This document shows positions 1 to 8,209 of a stretch of 64,000 nt of DNA, in pieces (position 1 is the first letter of the stretch; each line of letters starts with the position of its first letter). Origin of the DNA: Bacillota bacterium (GTDB lineage Bacteria; Bacillota; Clostridia; Lachnospirales; Lachnospiraceae); the NCBI GenBank assembly GCA_023436065.1, contig JAEZKU010000024.1, positions 186,001 to 250,000 of the forward strand, read 5' to 3'. Under the pieces are notes generated by a model. The model was not told the DNA's origin, made no database searches, and saw only the letters and a program-made list of their open reading frames with translations. The translations under genes were made by a program, and so were the position numbers.

Positions 1-137
1 AGATAGATTCCACCCCTGCTGATATCGCACTCTTCTATGATATCCTTCATGGTAACCCGGCAGAAGCCTTTGCGGATAAAAACCTGCTTCGCTTTGTCCA
101 GAATGAGCTCTCTCTTTACATTTGATTTTGTTTCCAT
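1..137 (-). CDS. TetR-family regulator, N-terminal part (runs off the window)
   Basis: Only the first 45 codons are inside the window. They begin at an ATG (complement of 135-137) and read METKSNVKRELIL, then a helix-turn-helix region containing GFCRVTMKDI and CDISRGGIY, which is the usual TetR/AcrR DNA-binding head. It lies downstream of the UvrA2-like gene on the same strand, behind a twin TGACAC palindrome that is probably its own operator. The ligand-binding part is outside the window, so neither ligand nor full length can be judged. Family assignment is from the HTH pattern alone. Confidence 0.75.
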   Translation of the reverse strand, partial: METKSNVKRELILDKAKQVFIRKGFCRVTMKDIIEECDISRGGIY

Positions 138-176
138 ATTCAATCTCCCGAAGATTATTGTTAAACAATGGAATTA

Positions 177-213
177 TGACACACGTGTCACTTATTATAT
201 GACACGTGTGTCA
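177..213. promoter_or_regulatory. Twin palindromic operator upstream of the TetR gene
   Basis: TGACACACGTGTCA (177-190) and its exact reverse complement TGACACGTGTGTCA (200-213) are separated by 9 bases. Each contains the core ACACGTGT, so the whole is a palindrome of palindromes. TGACAC/GTGTCA half sites are typical of TetR-family operators, and the site ends about 40 bases from the start of the partial TetR gene, so autoregulation is the simple reading. Confidence 0.7.
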
Positions 214-268
214 TTCTGTCAAGAAAATAATTACATTATTTGTATTATTTTTGGTATCTATTCACACT

Positions 269-330
269 AAAAGGGATGTTACAAAACTCCCTATATAGTA
301 CCATCATAGTGTTTTGCGCATCCCCTTTTA
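269..330 (-). terminator. Hairpin directly after the UvrA2-like gene
   Basis: AAAAGGGATG at the left and CATCCCCTTTT at the right can pair, with an inner ACAAAAC/GTTTTGC match. The stem starts at the stop codon of the UvrA-like gene. There is no long T run, so it may be a weak terminator or a 3' stabilising hairpin. Confidence 0.5.
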
Positions 331-2862
331 TTAGTTCAGGTAGTGACCGGCAAGTGCTTTACCCGTATAGGAACGAGGATTTTTCATAATATCCTCCGGT
401 GTTCCCTGTGCTACGATTTCTCCTCCCTGTTTCCCTCCTTCCGGACCAAGGTCAATGATCCAGTCTGATTCCAAAATCATTTCTGTATTGTGTTCAATCA
501 CTATGATGCTGTTTCCCATCTTTACAAGTCGGTCAAAGATATTGATTAACCTGTTTGCATCGTGTGGATGAAGACCGGTTGTCGGTTCATCAAAAAGATA
601 TAACACATTTCTGCCGCCACCGGTAGAAAGCTCCTTTGCCAGCTTCAGACGCTGCGCTTCTCCCCCGGATAAGGTAGCCGTGGATTGTCCCAGTCCCAGA
701 TAACCTAAGCCCACATCCTGAAGAATCTGTAATTTCGATCTGATGCTCTCTTCACCTTCGAACAGTTCCAACGCTTCATCAACACTTAATTCCAAGATAT
801 CAGAAATACTATTACCTTTGTATTTTACATTCAGCACCTGCTTCTGATACCTTTTACCACGACAGATTGGACAGACCACCTCCACATCAGGCAGAAAATT
901 CATGGAGATGGACAGCTTCCCTGTCCCCTGGCATTTTTCACATCTACCACCGGACACATTATAGGAGAAATGCTTCGCAGACAGACCTTGTATGACTGTC
1001 TCGGGCAAGGAAGCAAATAAATCCCGGATAGCGGTGAATAGATCCGTATAGGTAGCTGCATTGGACCGGTTGGAGCGTCCGATGGACTGTTGATTAATGA
1101 TAACAACACCGTCAAGTTGCTCCAACCCGGAAACCAGCGTACTTCTGTTCTTCTTTGGCTGATTGAAGTATCCTTCACAGGCTGGTGCAAGACCTCCAAA
1201 AATCAGGCTTGACTTACCGCTACCGGAGACACCGGTCACTGTGACAAATCTGCGAAGAGGGATTTCAACCTCTATATTCTTTAAATTATTCACCGTAACA
1301 TCTCTGATATTCAGATAGGGGGTCTTCTCACAGGATAGTTTTTTGCGCTTTGTCTGATAGACGCTGTTTCCCAGATATCTGCCTGTGATTGAGTCCTCAC
1401 AGTTCATAATCTCGATCCCATCGCCACAGGCTACTACAGTTCCCCCCTGCTTGCCCGCACCCGGACCAAAATCTACGATATAATCGGCTGCTTTCATAAT
1501 ATCTGTATCATGCTCGATCACAAGGACCGTATTCCCCATGTCCCGAAGACGCTTTAATACTTCAATGATTTTTCCGGTATCACGCGGATGAAGGCCTGAG
1601 GTCGGTTCATCCAGAACATATAGGACACCGGTAAGTCCGCTTCCAAGTACTCCTGCAAGCTTAATCCGCTGGCTTTCTCCGGCAGATAAAGAAGCCGCAG
1701 GCTGATCCAGACTCAAATATCCCGAACCTGCATCAATAATACGGCTTATTCTGTCAGACATATCCTCCACTATCTGCCCGACAACACTCCAGGCTTCCTT
1801 AGAAACAGAGTCCGGAAGCCTATCCAGCCATTCTCTGACCTCTGTGAGGGGCATCGACAACAGCTCTCTGATGTTCAATCCCCCCACCTTTACCTCCAGT
1901 ATTTCAGCCCGATATCGAACCCCGTGACATTCGGGACATTCCTGACGTATCAAGAACTTCTCGAGTTTTTGCCTTGCACCTATCGTACTGCTTTCCGCAT
2001 ATCTACGCATCAGATTTGTGACAACACCTTCAAATCTGCCTTCCGGCACTGTCTTAGGTGTTGTGATATCCGGGAACCGCTTCTGGAACTGCCTGCCAAG
2101 TACTCCGTAAAGAAGCAGGTCCATCTGTACCTCATTATATTCACCAATCGGTGTATCAATATCCATCTCAAAACCGTAATGTCTGGCTGCCTGAACGATG
2201 GATGCTCCGTACCGGTCAATATATACCTGATCCCAGCCGGCAATAGCGAATTCGCGTATACTCTTGTTATGATCCATGAGAAGCTTCACATCCGGTGAAT
2301 TCACGACTCCGATCCCACGACATACAGCACATGCCCCTTGAGGTTTATTGAAGGAGAAATGACTTGCTGTCAATTCAAAAACCTGCTTACCGCAATGAGG
2401 ACATGGAATCGTCTGCTCATATAGCTCATTTTCTTCCCCTTCCGCTTCGGACAGCTCAGAGTATACCGCATATGAGCTTTCACTGTAATTCTGATGAATG
2501 CTTCTGCCGCAATGCGGACATGGCCTCCCCCCAAGCTTTGCATACAGCACGCGAAGATAGGAGGATATTTCTGTCACAGTACCCACAGTTGACCGGGGAT
2601 TGTGATTCGACTGGTGCTGATTGATTGATATCGCAGGTGATAACCCCTCAATTCGGTCCACTCTCGGTCTGCTGCCGATATCCATGGTAATCCCCATGGA
2701 TTCCATGTATTGGCGCTGACATTCCCTTTGAAGGGTTTCCAATGCCAGTGTCGATTTACCGCTGCCCGACACCCCGGTAAATACAATCAGCTTATTCTTG
2801 GGAAGCTGCACGTCAATATTCTTCAGATTATTTTCCTTGGCACCTATGATGTTGATGTACAT
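331..2862 (-). CDS. UvrA2-like ABC ATPase lacking the UvrB-binding domain
   Basis: An 843-residue tandem ABC ATPase of the UvrA family. Walker A GVSGSGKS is at 30-37 and again at 544-551. Signature motifs are SLSAGESQR near 391 and TLSGGEAQR in the second half. Zinc-type CxxC pairs lie near 115, 154 and 178, with a further Cys set (CEKCQGTG, CPICRG) in the second half. Canonical UvrA is about 940 residues. Here the two N-terminal CPHC pairs are only about 40 residues apart, where UvrA carries its UvrB-interaction domain, so that domain is missing. This matches UvrA2/DrrC/Ecm16-type proteins, which are linked to tolerance of DNA-binding drugs rather than to standard excision repair. A good AAGGAGTG precedes the ATG. 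Drug resistance is inference, supported by the TetR gene downstream. Confidence 0.85.
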   Translation of the reverse strand: MYINIIGAKENNLKNIDVQLPKNKLIVFTGVSGSGKSTLALETLQRECQRQYMESMGITMDIGSRPRVDRIEGLSPAISINQHQSNHNPRSTVGTVTEISSYLRVLYAKLGGRPCPHCGRSIHQNYSESSYAVYSELSEAEGEENELYEQTIPCPHCGKQVFELTASHFSFNKPQGACAVCRGIGVVNSPDVKLLMDHNKSIREFAIAGWDQVYIDRYGASIVQAARHYGFEMDIDTPIGEYNEVQMDLLLYGVLGRQFQKRFPDITTPKTVPEGRFEGVVTNLMRRYAESSTIGARQKLEKFLIRQECPECHGVRYRAEILEVKVGGLNIRELLSMPLTEVREWLDRLPDSVSKEAWSVVGQIVEDMSDRISRIIDAGSGYLSLDQPAASLSAGESQRIKLAGVLGSGLTGVLYVLDEPTSGLHPRDTGKIIEVLKRLRDMGNTVLVIEHDTDIMKAADYIVDFGPGAGKQGGTVVACGDGIEIMNCEDSITGRYLGNSVYQTKRKKLSCEKTPYLNIRDVTVNNLKNIEVEIPLRRFVTVTGVSGSGKSSLIFGGLAPACEGYFNQPKKNRSTLVSGLEQLDGVVIINQQSIGRSNRSNAATYTDLFTAIRDLFASLPETVIQGLSAKHFSYNVSGGRCEKCQGTGKLSISMNFLPDVEVVCPICRGKRYQKQVLNVKYKGNSISDILELSVDEALELFEGEESIRSKLQILQDVGLGYLGLGQSTATLSGGEAQRLKLAKELSTGGGRNVLYLFDEPTTGLHPHDANRLINIFDRLVKMGNSIIVIEHNTEMILESDWIIDLGPEGGKQGGEIVAQGTPEDIMKNPRSYTGKALAGHYLN

Positions 2863-2888
2863 ATCTGTTCACTCCTTATACCCATTAA

Positions 2889-2946
2889 TAAAAACAAAAC
2901 CAGTATACCATCTACAATAAAGTATGGTGGTATACTGGAGGGTTTT
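2889..2946 (-). terminator. Rho-independent terminator of the esterase gene
   Basis: CCAGTATACCA pairs with TGGTATACTGG across a loop. On the minus strand the stem is followed by TTTTGTTTTTATT, a clear T-rich tail. It ends the 2953-3921 gene before the UvrA2-like gene starts. Confidence 0.8.
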
Positions 2947-2952
2947 GAAAGT

Positions 2953-3921
2953 CTATTCTATATGTGTTTGAAAGAAGCGAGTGATATCCTTTATGATTTC
3001 GTCATTGACACTATGACCAACTCCGTCATACAAAACCATTTCTGCTGGAATGCCCAATTCCTGATAAATATCCTTTGATTTTTCCCAACGTCCTCTCATA
3101 TCTTTGCCCAGGAGATCGATGATGAGCTGTCGTTCTGTTTCTCCGAATGCATCATCATAGGGTAAAGTGTCATTATCATCCTGACTCCCCATATAGTAAT
3201 ATTGCGGTACAGCTCTAAATTCGTCTATATTAAATTCAATGTCCGCTATCTCATCGATATCCGAAATTCCGATTGGGTAGATCAGCTCCATTGAATCCCA
3301 TTGCTCTGTTGGCAGTATGGGCATACAGTTAATTCCACCTGCTGCTACAGCTTGAACAGTCCCGGGATGAAGTGCTGTAAAGCGATTCACAAAACTGGCG
3401 GAAGCAGAAAAACCGTTCAGCAATACCTTTTCACTGACGATAATATTATCCTCTCTTAATTTATTTCTCAAATAGTCAATCATACTTATCAATTGTAAAT
3501 CAATCCTGGCCAGATCCCCCTCCTTATTCCCTAAGGTATCCCTGTCAAGAGAGTGCGTATACATCTGCCAATTGCTTTCGGGACGATCAAAGACCGGGAC
3601 TAGAAGTACTGTCTTCAGACTGCGTGCTAATTTGTTGCAAATACCGTGCTTCACTAATCGGTATGCATCATCAACATGATCCTGATGATTGTCGCTGACC
3701 CTGCCACCATTATTCGGCTCGACTAATATGTACTTAATCTCCTCTTTATCTACTCCGGAAGGGATATACGCATAATATTCACAGTGAAAACCATATTCCG
3801 GTGCTGCATCCACTTTGATAATTTTACCGCCCGCACCCACCACAAAAACCTGATAAACTCCTATCAGGATCACAAATAGTGCAATGAATGATCCAAGTAC
3901 TACTATTATTTTATTTCGCAT
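2953..3921 (-). CDS. Membrane-anchored alpha/beta hydrolase (putative esterase)
   Basis: 322 residues. A hydrophobic segment at about 6-28 (VVLGSFIALFVILIGVYQVF) with no following signal-peptidase or lipobox Cys suggests an N-terminal anchor with the enzyme outside the membrane. The nucleophile elbow is GFSASAS in the middle of the protein, and a late GVGHSVND supplies the likely catalytic His, as in secreted esterases of the PHB-depolymerase/feruloyl-esterase fold. RBS GGGAG precedes the ATG. It forms its own unit with a strong terminator. The substrate cannot be told from the sequence. Confidence 0.7.
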   Translation of the reverse strand: MRNKIIVVLGSFIALFVILIGVYQVFVVGAGGKIIKVDAAPEYGFHCEYYAYIPSGVDKEEIKYILVEPNNGGRVSDNHQDHVDDAYRLVKHGICNKLARSLKTVLLVPVFDRPESNWQMYTHSLDRDTLGNKEGDLARIDLQLISMIDYLRNKLREDNIIVSEKVLLNGFSASASFVNRFTALHPGTVQAVAAGGINCMPILPTEQWDSMELIYPIGISDIDEIADIEFNIDEFRAVPQYYYMGSQDDNDTLPYDDAFGETERQLIIDLLGKDMRGRWEKSKDIYQELGIPAEMVLYDGVGHSVNDEIIKDITRFFQTHIE

Positions 3922-4033
3922 TGTTGTCTCCCTATATTTCCCCTATTTTGTATAAATTGCTTTGATAAACACCTCATTAGTTAGAAATATCTGTAAGCCA
4001 TGGATACAGAATAATACTTCCGGGGAAATTAAG

Positions 4034-4903
4034 TCAACTACTAATATGTATATTCCCTTTTATTTTGCAGCTAATATATTGAAGGCCACCACTTTCAATC
4101 AATAAACCTATAATCAGAATCAATGTGCCGATATAAAATTTTGAACTGACATGATCTCCAAGCATGACTCCTATGATAGCGGTAAAGGGAATCTTCAGAT
4201 AGGAAATCAGGCTTCCCCTGATTGCAGAAATCCTGCTATAGCTGCTTGTCATCAGCCATTGGGCAAGAAAGGAGGACACCCCTATCGCTAAAAGAAGAAG
4301 TATCTGAACCATGCCCGGATTTGGATGATATATTGAAGAGAAAGGAGCAAAGGAAAGCCCGAATATGCAGGCAGACATGTAGACAATCACCGGATGCTCC
4401 TTTTCACTGGAACACTTTGTATAATGAATTGCAATTCCCGTGATAATGCCACTTAATATTCCAATCATATCTCCCACCAAAGAATATTTGCCACCATCAT
4501 AGAATATGATCGTCACCCCTGTCAGACAGAACATCATGCTGATTATGTTCACCATCTTTACCCTCTCTTTGTTCAAGAGAAAGCCGAATAATGCAACAAA
4601 AATCACATATAAGTTATTCATCAATGTCGCCCTGGCACTCCCTGTCATCTCAATCGCAAGGTAAAAAAGGATCATAGATACAGATCCGGCCACCCCGCGT
4701 ATCACCCATGTTTTTTTATCACTCACTCGAAATGCTTTCTTTGTAAATAGCAACACTGCTATCCCCAAGACTATTCCAATGGTAAATCTGGCTATCGAAA
4801 CAAAGTAGCTATTAAAGCTACCGGAAACTGATTTCACCAGTGCAGCACTCAACGAGAATAAAAAACTGGATGCTATCATATAACAAACTACCTTTATTTT
4901 CAT
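4034..4903 (-). CDS. EamA/DMT-family transporter
   Basis: About 289 residues made almost entirely of hydrophobic helices, consistent with ten membrane spans in two EamA repeats. The first half includes SFLFSLSAALVKS and the GSARATLMNNLYVIFVALFGF stretch. The second carries the matching STYSRISAIRGSLISY-like repeat, seen here as SSYSRISAIRGSLIS. I chose the ATG at 4903 because AGAGGG lies just before it; an in-frame ATG at 4927 has no ribosome site. Members export amino acids, nucleosides or other small metabolites, and the substrate here is unknown. No clear terminator follows. Confidence 0.8.
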   Translation of the reverse strand: MKIKVVCYMIASSFLFSLSAALVKSVSGSFNSYFVSIARFTIGIVLGIAVLLFTKKAFRVSDKKTWVIRGVAGSVSMILFYLAIEMTGSARATLMNNLYVIFVALFGFLLNKERVKMVNIISMMFCLTGVTIIFYDGGKYSLVGDMIGILSGIITGIAIHYTKCSSEKEHPVIVYMSACIFGLSFAPFSSIYHPNPGMVQILLLLAIGVSSFLAQWLMTSSYSRISAIRGSLISYLKIPFTAIIGVMLGDHVSSKFYIGTLILIIGLLIESGGLQYISCKIKGNIHISS

Positions 4904-5030
4904 ATCCTTGGCCCTCTCTGTATCCATATGGTATAATTTGACTTATTACAGTTATGAGTTTATACGCTACGAATTCTCAAATCAAATAATATTAATCCCT
5001 GTATTCCATCATTTCTTTACGACAAGAAGA

Positions 5031-5663
5031 CTACTCATTCTTAATATACAGTCGAAAATCACAGCAGTCATCTCCTCTGCCCAGTGTTTTTGTTCTTGCC
5101 CACACAAGCTTGGGATGCATGTTACCATAACTGATATCATCTGATTTACAAAAGTATTGTGTCAGCTCCGGATATCCATACCTTTCACAGGTTAACAGAT
5201 AGGGACACTGTACCGTATCTCTGGCAAAGCCCTTGGCACCCTGTACTCTCTTACTCTGAAACCCTGCCTCAGCGCCATACATTTTATCCATCAATCGATC
5301 AAAAATTCCAGGTACCAATCGATACAGCCCGGGAATTTTCATAAGATTTTGCATTGATTTACCGTATTTCTCTATTTCAGGCATGGTCCATTGATCAAAA
5401 ACCTTCATGGCCTGTTCTCTGCTGCCTTCAAGTTCGATTAACAGCTCATAAAAGGCAATGCAGGGAAGTAGTTGTCTTAAGTGACTATGTAGTGCTTTGT
5501 TGGCAGCTTTATTCTCTTCCAGCAGCTGGGCAGTACGTAAATATATCCTTTCCAATTGATCCTCCATACCATTCCTTTGAAATTCGTTCATCAGACTTTT
5601 TGGCATGGGCATTTTGCGAATATAGGTCCTGGCAGTTTTATACCAAATACTTTCTTTCTCCAT
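5031..5663 (-). CDS. L-2-amino-thiazoline-4-carboxylate hydrolase family protein
   Basis: 210 residues. The C-terminal half is characteristic: CPYLLTCERYGYPELTQ, then FCKSDDISYGN and a final GRGDDCCDFRLYI, the Cys/Asp-rich end of the ATC-hydrolase family. In Pseudomonas the founding enzyme opens the thiazoline ring in L-cysteine synthesis from ATC. Most Firmicute members are uncharacterised, so the assignment is to family only. AAAGGAAA gives a ribosome site before the ATG. The EamA gene lies downstream on the same strand 127 bases away, so co-transcription is possible. Confidence 0.7.
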   Translation of the reverse strand: MEKESIWYKTARTYIRKMPMPKSLMNEFQRNGMEDQLERIYLRTAQLLEENKAANKALHSHLRQLLPCIAFYELLIELEGSREQAMKVFDQWTMPEIEKYGKSMQNLMKIPGLYRLVPGIFDRLMDKMYGAEAGFQSKRVQGAKGFARDTVQCPYLLTCERYGYPELTQYFCKSDDISYGNMHPKLVWARTKTLGRGDDCCDFRLYIKNE

Positions 5664-5803
5664 AATCGTTTCCTTTCACTGTGTTTTATGATGATCAAAT
5701 ATTCTTAATGCCTAATATTTTTACATTATATACCATGGAAAAATAAAAATCAAAGCATAGTTGATTACAGAAGCTATACTTCTATTTAAACTTATATAAG
5801 CAA

Positions 5804-5857
5804 AAATAGAGCCTTAGATCCATAGCTTGTAAAGCTATTTCACTTAGGCTCTATTCA
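5804..5857. terminator. Terminator hairpin after trxA
   Basis: AATAGAGCCTTAG and CTTAGGCTCTATT form a long stem around an AT-rich loop, immediately beyond the trxA stop codon. Confidence 0.65.
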
Positions 5858-5863
5858 AATTAA

Positions 5864-6175
5864 TTACTGGAGCATGGATAAGATCGACTTCTTTGATTGA
5901 ACACCTACGGCGCTGTGAGCAACCTTTCCATTTTTCATGACAACAAGTGTCGGGATACTCATCACACGAAATGCTTGCGCCAGCTCAGGTTGTTCATCCA
6001 CATTGACTTTTCCTACTTTAGCTGTACTTAAGGTCTCTTCTGCCACCTGCTCTACTGTAGGGCCTACCATCCTGCAGGGTCCGCACCAGGGTGCCCAGAA
6101 GTCAATTAGTACCGGCTTATCGGATCTCATAACCTCTTGTTCAAAATTATCCTTCGTTATAGTTAATACGCTCAT
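5864..6175 (-). CDS. trxA: Thioredoxin
   Basis: A complete 103-residue single-domain thioredoxin. The WCGPC redox motif sits in FWAPWCGPCRM near residues 29-37, and the cis-proline region is MSIPTLVVMKNG. It is the usual length for a cytoplasmic thioredoxin that reduces protein disulfides using thioredoxin reductase. No reductase gene is nearby. RBS GGGAG precedes the ATG. A terminator follows, and a 13-base palindrome (GTGATTAGATCAC) lies 85 bases upstream. The broken rhodanese gene is immediately upstream on the same strand, so the two may once have formed a sulfur/thiol unit. Confidence 0.95.
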   Translation of the reverse strand: MSVLTITKDNFEQEVMRSDKPVLIDFWAPWCGPCRMVGPTVEQVAEETLSTAKVGKVNVDEQPELAQAFRVMSIPTLVVMKNGKVAHSAVGVQSKKSILSMLQ

Positions 6176-6259
6176 ATACCATTCTCCCTTTTATTTTTTT
6201 ATTTCCTGTGATTCTTTTGTTTCTATAATATCATTATATATATTTACTAACTATATTCT

Positions 6260-6272
6260 GTGATTAGATCAC
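6260..6272. promoter_or_regulatory. Palindrome GTGATTAGATCAC upstream of trxA
   Basis: A perfect inverted repeat (GTGAT-TAG-ATCAC) between the rhodanese pseudogene and trxA. On the minus strand it sits upstream of TATAAT-like sequence in the trxA leader. The same GTGAT/ATCAC half sites appear upstream of the encapsulated ferritin gene with different spacing. It may be a regulator site; the protein is unknown. Confidence 0.3.
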
Positions 6273-6286
6273 GTAAACCCTAATTA

Positions 6287-6607
6287 CTATTTTCTTTTAG
6301 ATCCAACATAGGAGCCTATTCCTCCGGCTACATTAATCACACAAAAGCCTTGTTTTGTCAACGCTCTCGTGGTTCTTCCGCTTCTTCCACCTGACTGGCA
6401 CATAATGTAATAGGTCTTATCCCTGTCCAGATACTTCTCCGGGTTTGTCAGCAGATTACCCATCGGTATATTTTTCGCAGTACTTAAGGTCCCACTCTTA
6501 TACTCATAGGGTTCTCAGATATCAATAATCTCCACATTGCCAATCAGATTATCTATATCATTTACATGGATTACTTTACTGTCATCTCTCTTTAAAAAAT
6601 CAAACAT
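6287..6607 (-). pseudogene. Rhodanese-like gene interrupted by an in-frame TGA
   Basis: Reading from the ATG at 6607 gives 107 codons ending at a TAG at 6287. The product would be a single-domain rhodanese with the sulfur-carrying Cys in MCQSGGRSGR and a C-terminal NVAGGIGSY. Codon 31 (complement of 6515-6517) is TGA. It falls where rhodaneses have IDVRE, so it most simply replaces an Arg CGA by one C-to-T change. The rest of the frame is intact, which argues for a very recent nonsense mutation or a sequencing error. Such proteins move sulfane sulfur and often accompany thioredoxin. No other frame repairs it. Confidence 0.75.
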
Positions 6608-6705
6608 CTCTTATCCCTCCCGGATCAATTAGAATTACAAAACATATTATATCCACATAAAACAATTACTTCAGTAACACAGTCACATTAGAAGCAGAAG
6701 CAAAT

Positions 6706-6756
6706 AATAAGGGTTCCCCACATCAGACCCATCCGATGCATGGAAACCCTAATTAC
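6706..6756. terminator. Hairpin between ric and the rhodanese remnant
   Basis: AATAAGGGTTCCCC and GGAAACCCTAATT pair imperfectly with an inner CATC/GATG match. A longer relative of this hairpin is present at 46389-46452. It probably ends the ric transcript on the minus strand. Confidence 0.55.
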
Positions 6757-6813
6757 TTGATTTCATGATAAATTCTACATAACGTCCTTTACTACCCGGA
6801 CTTCTTCGGTTAA

Positions 6814-7512
6814 TTAAAGATAACGCTTGAAAAGTACACTATTCTCCTTGGCAATATGAAGGAATATGTCATCTGCCAATTCATGCAGCTTTGCATATAC
6901 AGCCCTCATTGTGGGACATGCATAAGCAGGAGGGGTAAAATCGTTTGTCTCTTTTATGATGCGCTTAATAATCAGTCCGGCGCCTTCATGTTCACTCTCT
7001 AAATTCAGAAGCAGGGTCTTGATCGTCTGGATATCCTCAGGAGACTTATTCGATTTGTGCATAGCCGGGAACAGCTCCTCTTCCTCCTTGGCAAAATGCT
7101 CTTCCAATTCCATCTTAAGCTCGCTAAAATTACGATGCAGCTTCAATAACTCCTCTTTACCATGCTCATAATGTACCAACAAGACCTTGTTGATCAGCTG
7201 ATCCAGCTCCTTCCACAAGGCACGCTCAGGCTGATGATGTATCTCAAGAATCAGATCAATCAGCTGCTCATCGGATAATTCACTCACCGGAAGCTCCTTG
7301 TCCGGTCTGTCCAAAAACTCCTCATAGGCCTTCTGTACTTCTGTTATAAAGTCCGAATGCAGTCCCGCTTCCTTTACAGCTTCCTCTAGTGTTCTGTCTC
7401 CCTGGCAGCAGTAATCGATATGCAGCTCATTCAGACGGGAAGTAATTGCCGGGAAAAAGGTAACCAACTCACCAAGCTTTGTTTGATTATTGATCACTAT
7501 TGTTTGTTTCAT
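6814..7512 (-). CDS. ric: Di-iron Fe-S cluster repair protein (RIC/ScdA/YtfE)
   Basis: 232 residues with two domains. The first 60 are a DUF542 domain with the Cys-Cys pair in DYCCQG. The rest is a hemerythrin-like four-helix bundle with the His/Glu ligands in EIHHQPE, VHYEHGKE, EEHFAKEEEELF, ESEHEGAG and FLHIAKENS. RIC proteins repair Fe-S clusters damaged by nitric oxide or peroxide and act in the cytoplasm. AAGGAGGA precedes the ATG. An FNR/CRP-type TTGAT-N4-ATCAA site lies upstream at a spacing that fits activation, consistent with control by redox or nitric oxide. It is a single-gene unit with a hairpin downstream. Confidence 0.9.
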   Translation of the reverse strand: MKQTIVINNQTKLGELVTFFPAITSRLNELHIDYCCQGDRTLEEAVKEAGLHSDFITEVQKAYEEFLDRPDKELPVSELSDEQLIDLILEIHHQPERALWKELDQLINKVLLVHYEHGKEELLKLHRNFSELKMELEEHFAKEEEELFPAMHKSNKSPEDIQTIKTLLLNLESEHEGAGLIIKRIIKETNDFTPPAYACPTMRAVYAKLHELADDIFLHIAKENSVLFKRYL

Positions 7513-7594
7513 ACGAATATCCTCCTTGAATAGATTAATATTTAATCGCTGTGTTTGCGTTTCATCTTCTTGTTGACCTTATATTAATCTATTA

Positions 7595-7622
7595 GAAGGA
7601 ACATATCCTTGATTTGAATCAA
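7595..7622 (-). promoter_or_regulatory. FNR/CRP-type site of the ric promoter
   Basis: TTGATTTGAATCAA (7609-7622) is a perfect TTGAT-N4-ATCAA palindrome, the recognition pattern of FNR-like regulators. Reading the minus strand, a TAATAT -10 element begins 22 bases past the site. This puts the palindrome centre near -41.5, the class II activator position. ric starts about 100 bases from the palindrome. Confidence 0.65.
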
Positions 7623-7645
7623 TTTTTTTATATTCTTTATTTTCT

Positions 7646-8209
7646 CTATTCCAAATTTGCATGCCTGGTCATTAATGCCTGATTGCTCTTATTTAGGGAT
7701 CGGTTGCTCATCATATGAATAATGATTGCATCTCCTATCAGCAAAACACTTTGCTCGAAGGTGTTGGCTCCCGGCTGGATTGACTTTCTTCCTTGATTTT
7801 CTGCTTTCGTTGTTGCAGCATTTACCTCAAGCACGTGATCGGCGAGCTTCCCGATGGGCGAAGCGGCATTCGTGGTAATCAGAGCAAGCTTAGCTCCTAT
7901 TTTCTTACACTTTTCTGCCATAACAGTCAGGCTGCCCGTAGTGCCGCTGCCGGAAGCCATCAACAGTAAATCTCCTTTTTCAATAGCAGGTGTTACCGTC
8001 TCACCTACAACATATACGACAAACCCCATATGCATCAATCGCATCGCAAAGCCTCTGATCATCATCAGAGATCTTCCTGCACCGGCAACAAAGATTCTGT
8101 TTGCCTCCAAAATACCTTCTTTAAGGAGGTCCAGCTGTTGTTCCTCCAAGCAGGTAAAGGTATCTGTCAGTTCATTTATTACCTGGGATAGGATTTCCTT
8201 CGTTCTCAT
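7646..8209 (-). CDS. hxlB: 6-phospho-3-hexuloisomerase
   Basis: 187 residues, one SIS sugar-isomerase domain. The sugar-phosphate loops are AGAGRSLMMIRGF near residue 42 and ASGSGTTGSL near 90. The enzyme converts 3-hexulose 6-phosphate to fructose 6-phosphate, the second specific step of the ribulose monophosphate pathway. The start codon overlaps the hxlA stop (ATGA), so the two are translationally coupled. The FNR-type site at 7609 lies beyond its 3' end and serves ric instead. Length and motifs match the family well. Confidence 0.9.
   Translation of the reverse strand: MRTKEILSQVINELTDTFTCLEEQQLDLLKEGILEANRIFVAGAGRSLMMIRGFAMRLMHMGFVVYVVGETVTPAIEKGDLLLMASGSGTTGSLTVMAEKCKKIGAKLALITTNAASPIGKLADHVLEVNAATTKAENQGRKSIQPGANTFEQSVLLIGDAIIIHMMSNRSLNKSNQALMTRHANLE

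Noticed and set aside
1924..2298. Plus-strand reading frame inside the UvrA2-like gene
   Set aside because: It overlaps conserved UvrA coding sequence on the other strand and has no recognisable domain or ribosome site.
6515..6517. Selenocysteine codon in the rhodanese gene
   Set aside because: The TGA is at the conserved Arg position of IDVRE, not at the catalytic Cys, which is present separately as MCQSGGRS. A nonsense change fits better.
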